Assembly (NCBI RefSeq): GCF_030719035.1
Contig: NZ_CP132203.1
Location: 7,071,001-7,135,000 of the forward strand
Source: Hahella sp. HNIBRBA332
GTDB taxonomy: Bacteria > Pseudomonadota > Gammaproteobacteria > Pseudomonadales > Oleiphilaceae
Reading direction: 5' to 3'
Length of the DNA: 64,000 nt
Position 1 is the stretch's first letter, and each line of letters opens with the position of its first letter. The translations under genes and the position numbers were made by a program. The notes beneath the pieces are model-generated. The model ran no database searches. It worked only from the letters and a program-made list of their open reading frames with translations, and was not told the origin of the DNA. Below are positions 62,385 through 64,000 of the stretch, piece by piece.

Positions 62385-64000
62385 TCAGCTTAGTAATTGC
62401 CGCACCGCGCCCGCGTTGCGTTGCAGAATGTTCAGGATGGTTTTCTCCCCAGAGGAGGATGTGAGGTAGTCGGCCGCCATCGCCGGATCGACGACATTCA
62501 CGATGCGGACGGCGGAGCCGCCATTCGCGCCGGGCGTCCCTGCCGCAGCGCTCGCCGACGGACGCGCGCCAGTGGGAACCAAACCGCCGCTGGCGAAGCC
62601 CAAGGCGCCGCCCAGCAGGCGCGGACCGGCGGACAGGCCGTTGATAGAGTGCAATAAACCCACGCCGACACGGCGCACGGCGGCGGCATTGACGACGAAC
62701 TCCCCGGCGGACAATCGCGCGGGAATGGAGTCGCTGGTGGACGTTCCAGGTCCGCTGACATAGCCGCCTTGGGCAAAGCCTTTGAACAAGGAAGACAACA
62801 TCGCGCCGGGACCACTGGCTGAGCCGACGGAGCCAAACAGACCGCCAAACAACGACTCAGCGAGCTTTTGCGAAGCCATGCGTTGAATCGTCCCCAGTAC
62901 GGAACGGCCAAAATCCGCAAACGCGGCGCTGGCGCTTTTGGCCCCAGAGCCCACCGACTCGAACAGATTCGCCATCCCGTCGCGCAGTGAGCCGTCAAAG
63001 GACACCGCCACCTCATCCACGACCTGATTCACCCGGGTGATTTCGTTCTTCCAAGCCTGCACCCGCGCCAATGCGTCCGGCCCGATCGCGGAAGCCGCCG
63101 CCTCTAACTTGGGCAGCATTGATGTAAGCGCTTCTCCCGTCGCCTGATGCAACGCCAATAGTTCGCGTTGAGCCTGCGCCTCACCCAACTGTCCCGCTTG
63201 CCGCTGCAACTGAATGGCTTGCTCCGCGGCATTCATGTTCGTCAGGGTCTGGTTAAAGCGCTGCTCCCAGGCGGCCAAATCCGCCTCCGCCGCCTGCACG
63301 TCGATGAGTCGGTTCACCAGGGCGGCGCCTTCCTGATCGCCTTCCGCCTGCAGTCTCGCCACCAGGGACTGATATCGCTGGGCCACTTGCGCGCGTCTGT
63401 CCGCGTTATTGGCGACGCCCGTTAATTCCCTTAACTCGGCTTTGACGCGCGCAAGCTCGTCGCCGAGCTCTTTCTCCGCTTGCGCCGCCTGACGCGCATT
63501 GGCGACTTCCGCATCCGTCCGCTGTCGGTTGAGCAGGGTCAGCTCCGCTTCCAGTTTCACCAGATCCGCTTGCGCCTTGGCGCGCCCAGCAACGTCCTGG
63601 CTCGTCTTTAGCAATGCCTTCTGACGCTGTATCGCCGTGCGCACCCGTTCGATGTTCGCATCGATGTCGCGCTGTGCGAGCTGCGTTTTTTCGGCGTAAT
63701 ACTCCCGCAAAGACAGCTGACGTTCCGCCAGCGCGCGATCCAACTCGGCGTTTTCCCGCGCCAACGAATCTTTGAGTAGGCGCAGTTCCGCGTCGGCGCG
63801 CGCTTGATTTAGGGTCAGCCGCGCGCCTTCTGCGCCCAGCGCCGCAGCGGCCGGTTGGGTGCGTCCAAATACGCCTGGTTCAGTGGTTTCCGGTTTAATG
63901 CGTGAGGCGATCGCCTGTGTGGCCTCGCCAACATAATCCCGTGAAAACGCCTCATGGAGTTCCCGTGAGACCTGGCGTCCGTAGTCTCCCACTTCGCCCA
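62385..64000 (-). CDS. Phage tail tape measure protein, N-terminus outside window
   Basis: The frame is open to the window edge. A long Ala/Gln/Arg-rich coiled coil (RQKALLKTSQDVAGRAKAQA and others) is followed by GMANLFESVGSGAKSASAAF, DFGRSVLGTIQRMASQKLAE, GGYVSGPGTSTSDSIPARLS and FVVNAAAVRRVGVGLL, the C-terminal end of lambda-type tape measure proteins. This protein sets tail length and is injected. The GTG-start at 63992 is unlikely to be the true start, because tape measures are usually longer. Confidence 0.88.
   Translation of the reverse strand, partial: GEVGDYGRQVSRELHEAFSRDYVGEATQAIASRIKPETTEPGVFGRTQPAAAALGAEGARLTLNQARADAELRLLKDSLARENAELDRALAERQLSLREYYAEKTQLAQRDIDANIERVRTAIQRQKALLKTSQDVAGRAKAQADLVKLEAELTLLNRQRTDAEVANARQAAQAEKELGDELARVKAELRELTGVANNADRRAQVAQRYQSLVARLQAEGDQEGAALVNRLIDVQAAEADLAAWEQRFNQTLTNMNAAEQAIQLQRQAGQLGEAQAQRELLALHQATGEALTSMLPKLEAAASAIGPDALARVQAWKNEITRVNQVVDEVAVSFDGSLRDGMANLFESVGSGAKSASAAFADFGRSVLGTIQRMASQKLAESLFGGLFGSVGSASGPGAMLSSLFKGFAQGGYVSGPGTSTSDSIPARLSAGEFVVNAAAVRRVGVGLLHSINGLSAGPRLLGGALGFASGGLVPTGARPSASAAAGTPGANGGSAVRIVNVVDPAMAADYLTSSSGEKTILNILQRNAGAVRQLLS

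Overview
The window looks like a stretch of a gammaproteobacterial chromosome. The 5' edge holds the body of ParE (topoisomerase IV subunit B), which resembles the enterobacterial/oceanospirillal protein throughout. The type I-F CRISPR repeat also fits a marine or environmental gammaproteobacterium; a Hahella-like organism is a guess. Downstream of parE almost everything is accessory DNA: layered anti-phage defence, mobile elements, and a phage tail module at the 3' edge.

Layout. (1) 1-1839: parE, 5' end outside the window. (2) 2212-11959: a plus-strand type I restriction-modification operon, hsdR-hsdS-[AAA ATPase-HNH nuclease]-DUF1016 nuclease-hsdM. The ATPase/HNH pair looks like Septu (PtuA/PtuB) nested inside the operon. 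(3) 12061-14456: small genes (hypothetical, ATP-grasp, RDD) and a decayed Mrr-like endonuclease. (4) 14514-38321, minus strand: a second type I system, hsdM-hsdS-DUF6933-hsdR. Its hsdM is cut in two by a mobile element of about 16.26 kb (21441-37700). The break lies in the codons for the methyltransferase SAM-binding motif (DPCCG/SGG). Joining the halves at the shared 5-bp word CCGCA gives an uninterrupted 526-residue HsdM.

The element carries three tyrosine-recombinase-type genes, the last broken by one in-frame TGA, and a small coiled-coil partner. It also has an XRE regulator preceded by a C-box-like site, and a minus-strand operon of HTH - PLD/SNF2-type helicase - DUF4391 - type III Mod - type III Res. 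So a type III-like system sits inside the methylase gene of a type I system.

(5) 38624-38963: remnants (frameshifted HTH/nucleotidyltransferase-type regulator, IS3-type transposase tail, terminator). (6) 39263-51354: a type I-F CRISPR-Cas locus. It has 36 repeats and 35 spacers all exactly 32 bp, a leader, an ISAs1-family insertion with a 10-bp target duplication covering the cas1 stop codon, and the minus-strand operon csy1-csy2-csy3-csy4-cas1. A WYL-type regulator and cas2-3 are divergent. This differs from the standard cas1-cas3-csy1-4 order. (7) 51712-53295: an AT-rich 527-residue protein with a coiled coil and a RelE-like C-terminus, an uncharacterised candidate defence gene. (8) 53412-64000: minus-strand tail and lysis genes of a prophage or phage-tail-like particle, open at the window edge.

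Taken together, the first type I operon, the nested Septu-like pair and the CRISPR-Cas system look intact. The second type I system appears inactivated but repairable by excision of the element. Function assignments come from motif recognition by eye; no database search was run.
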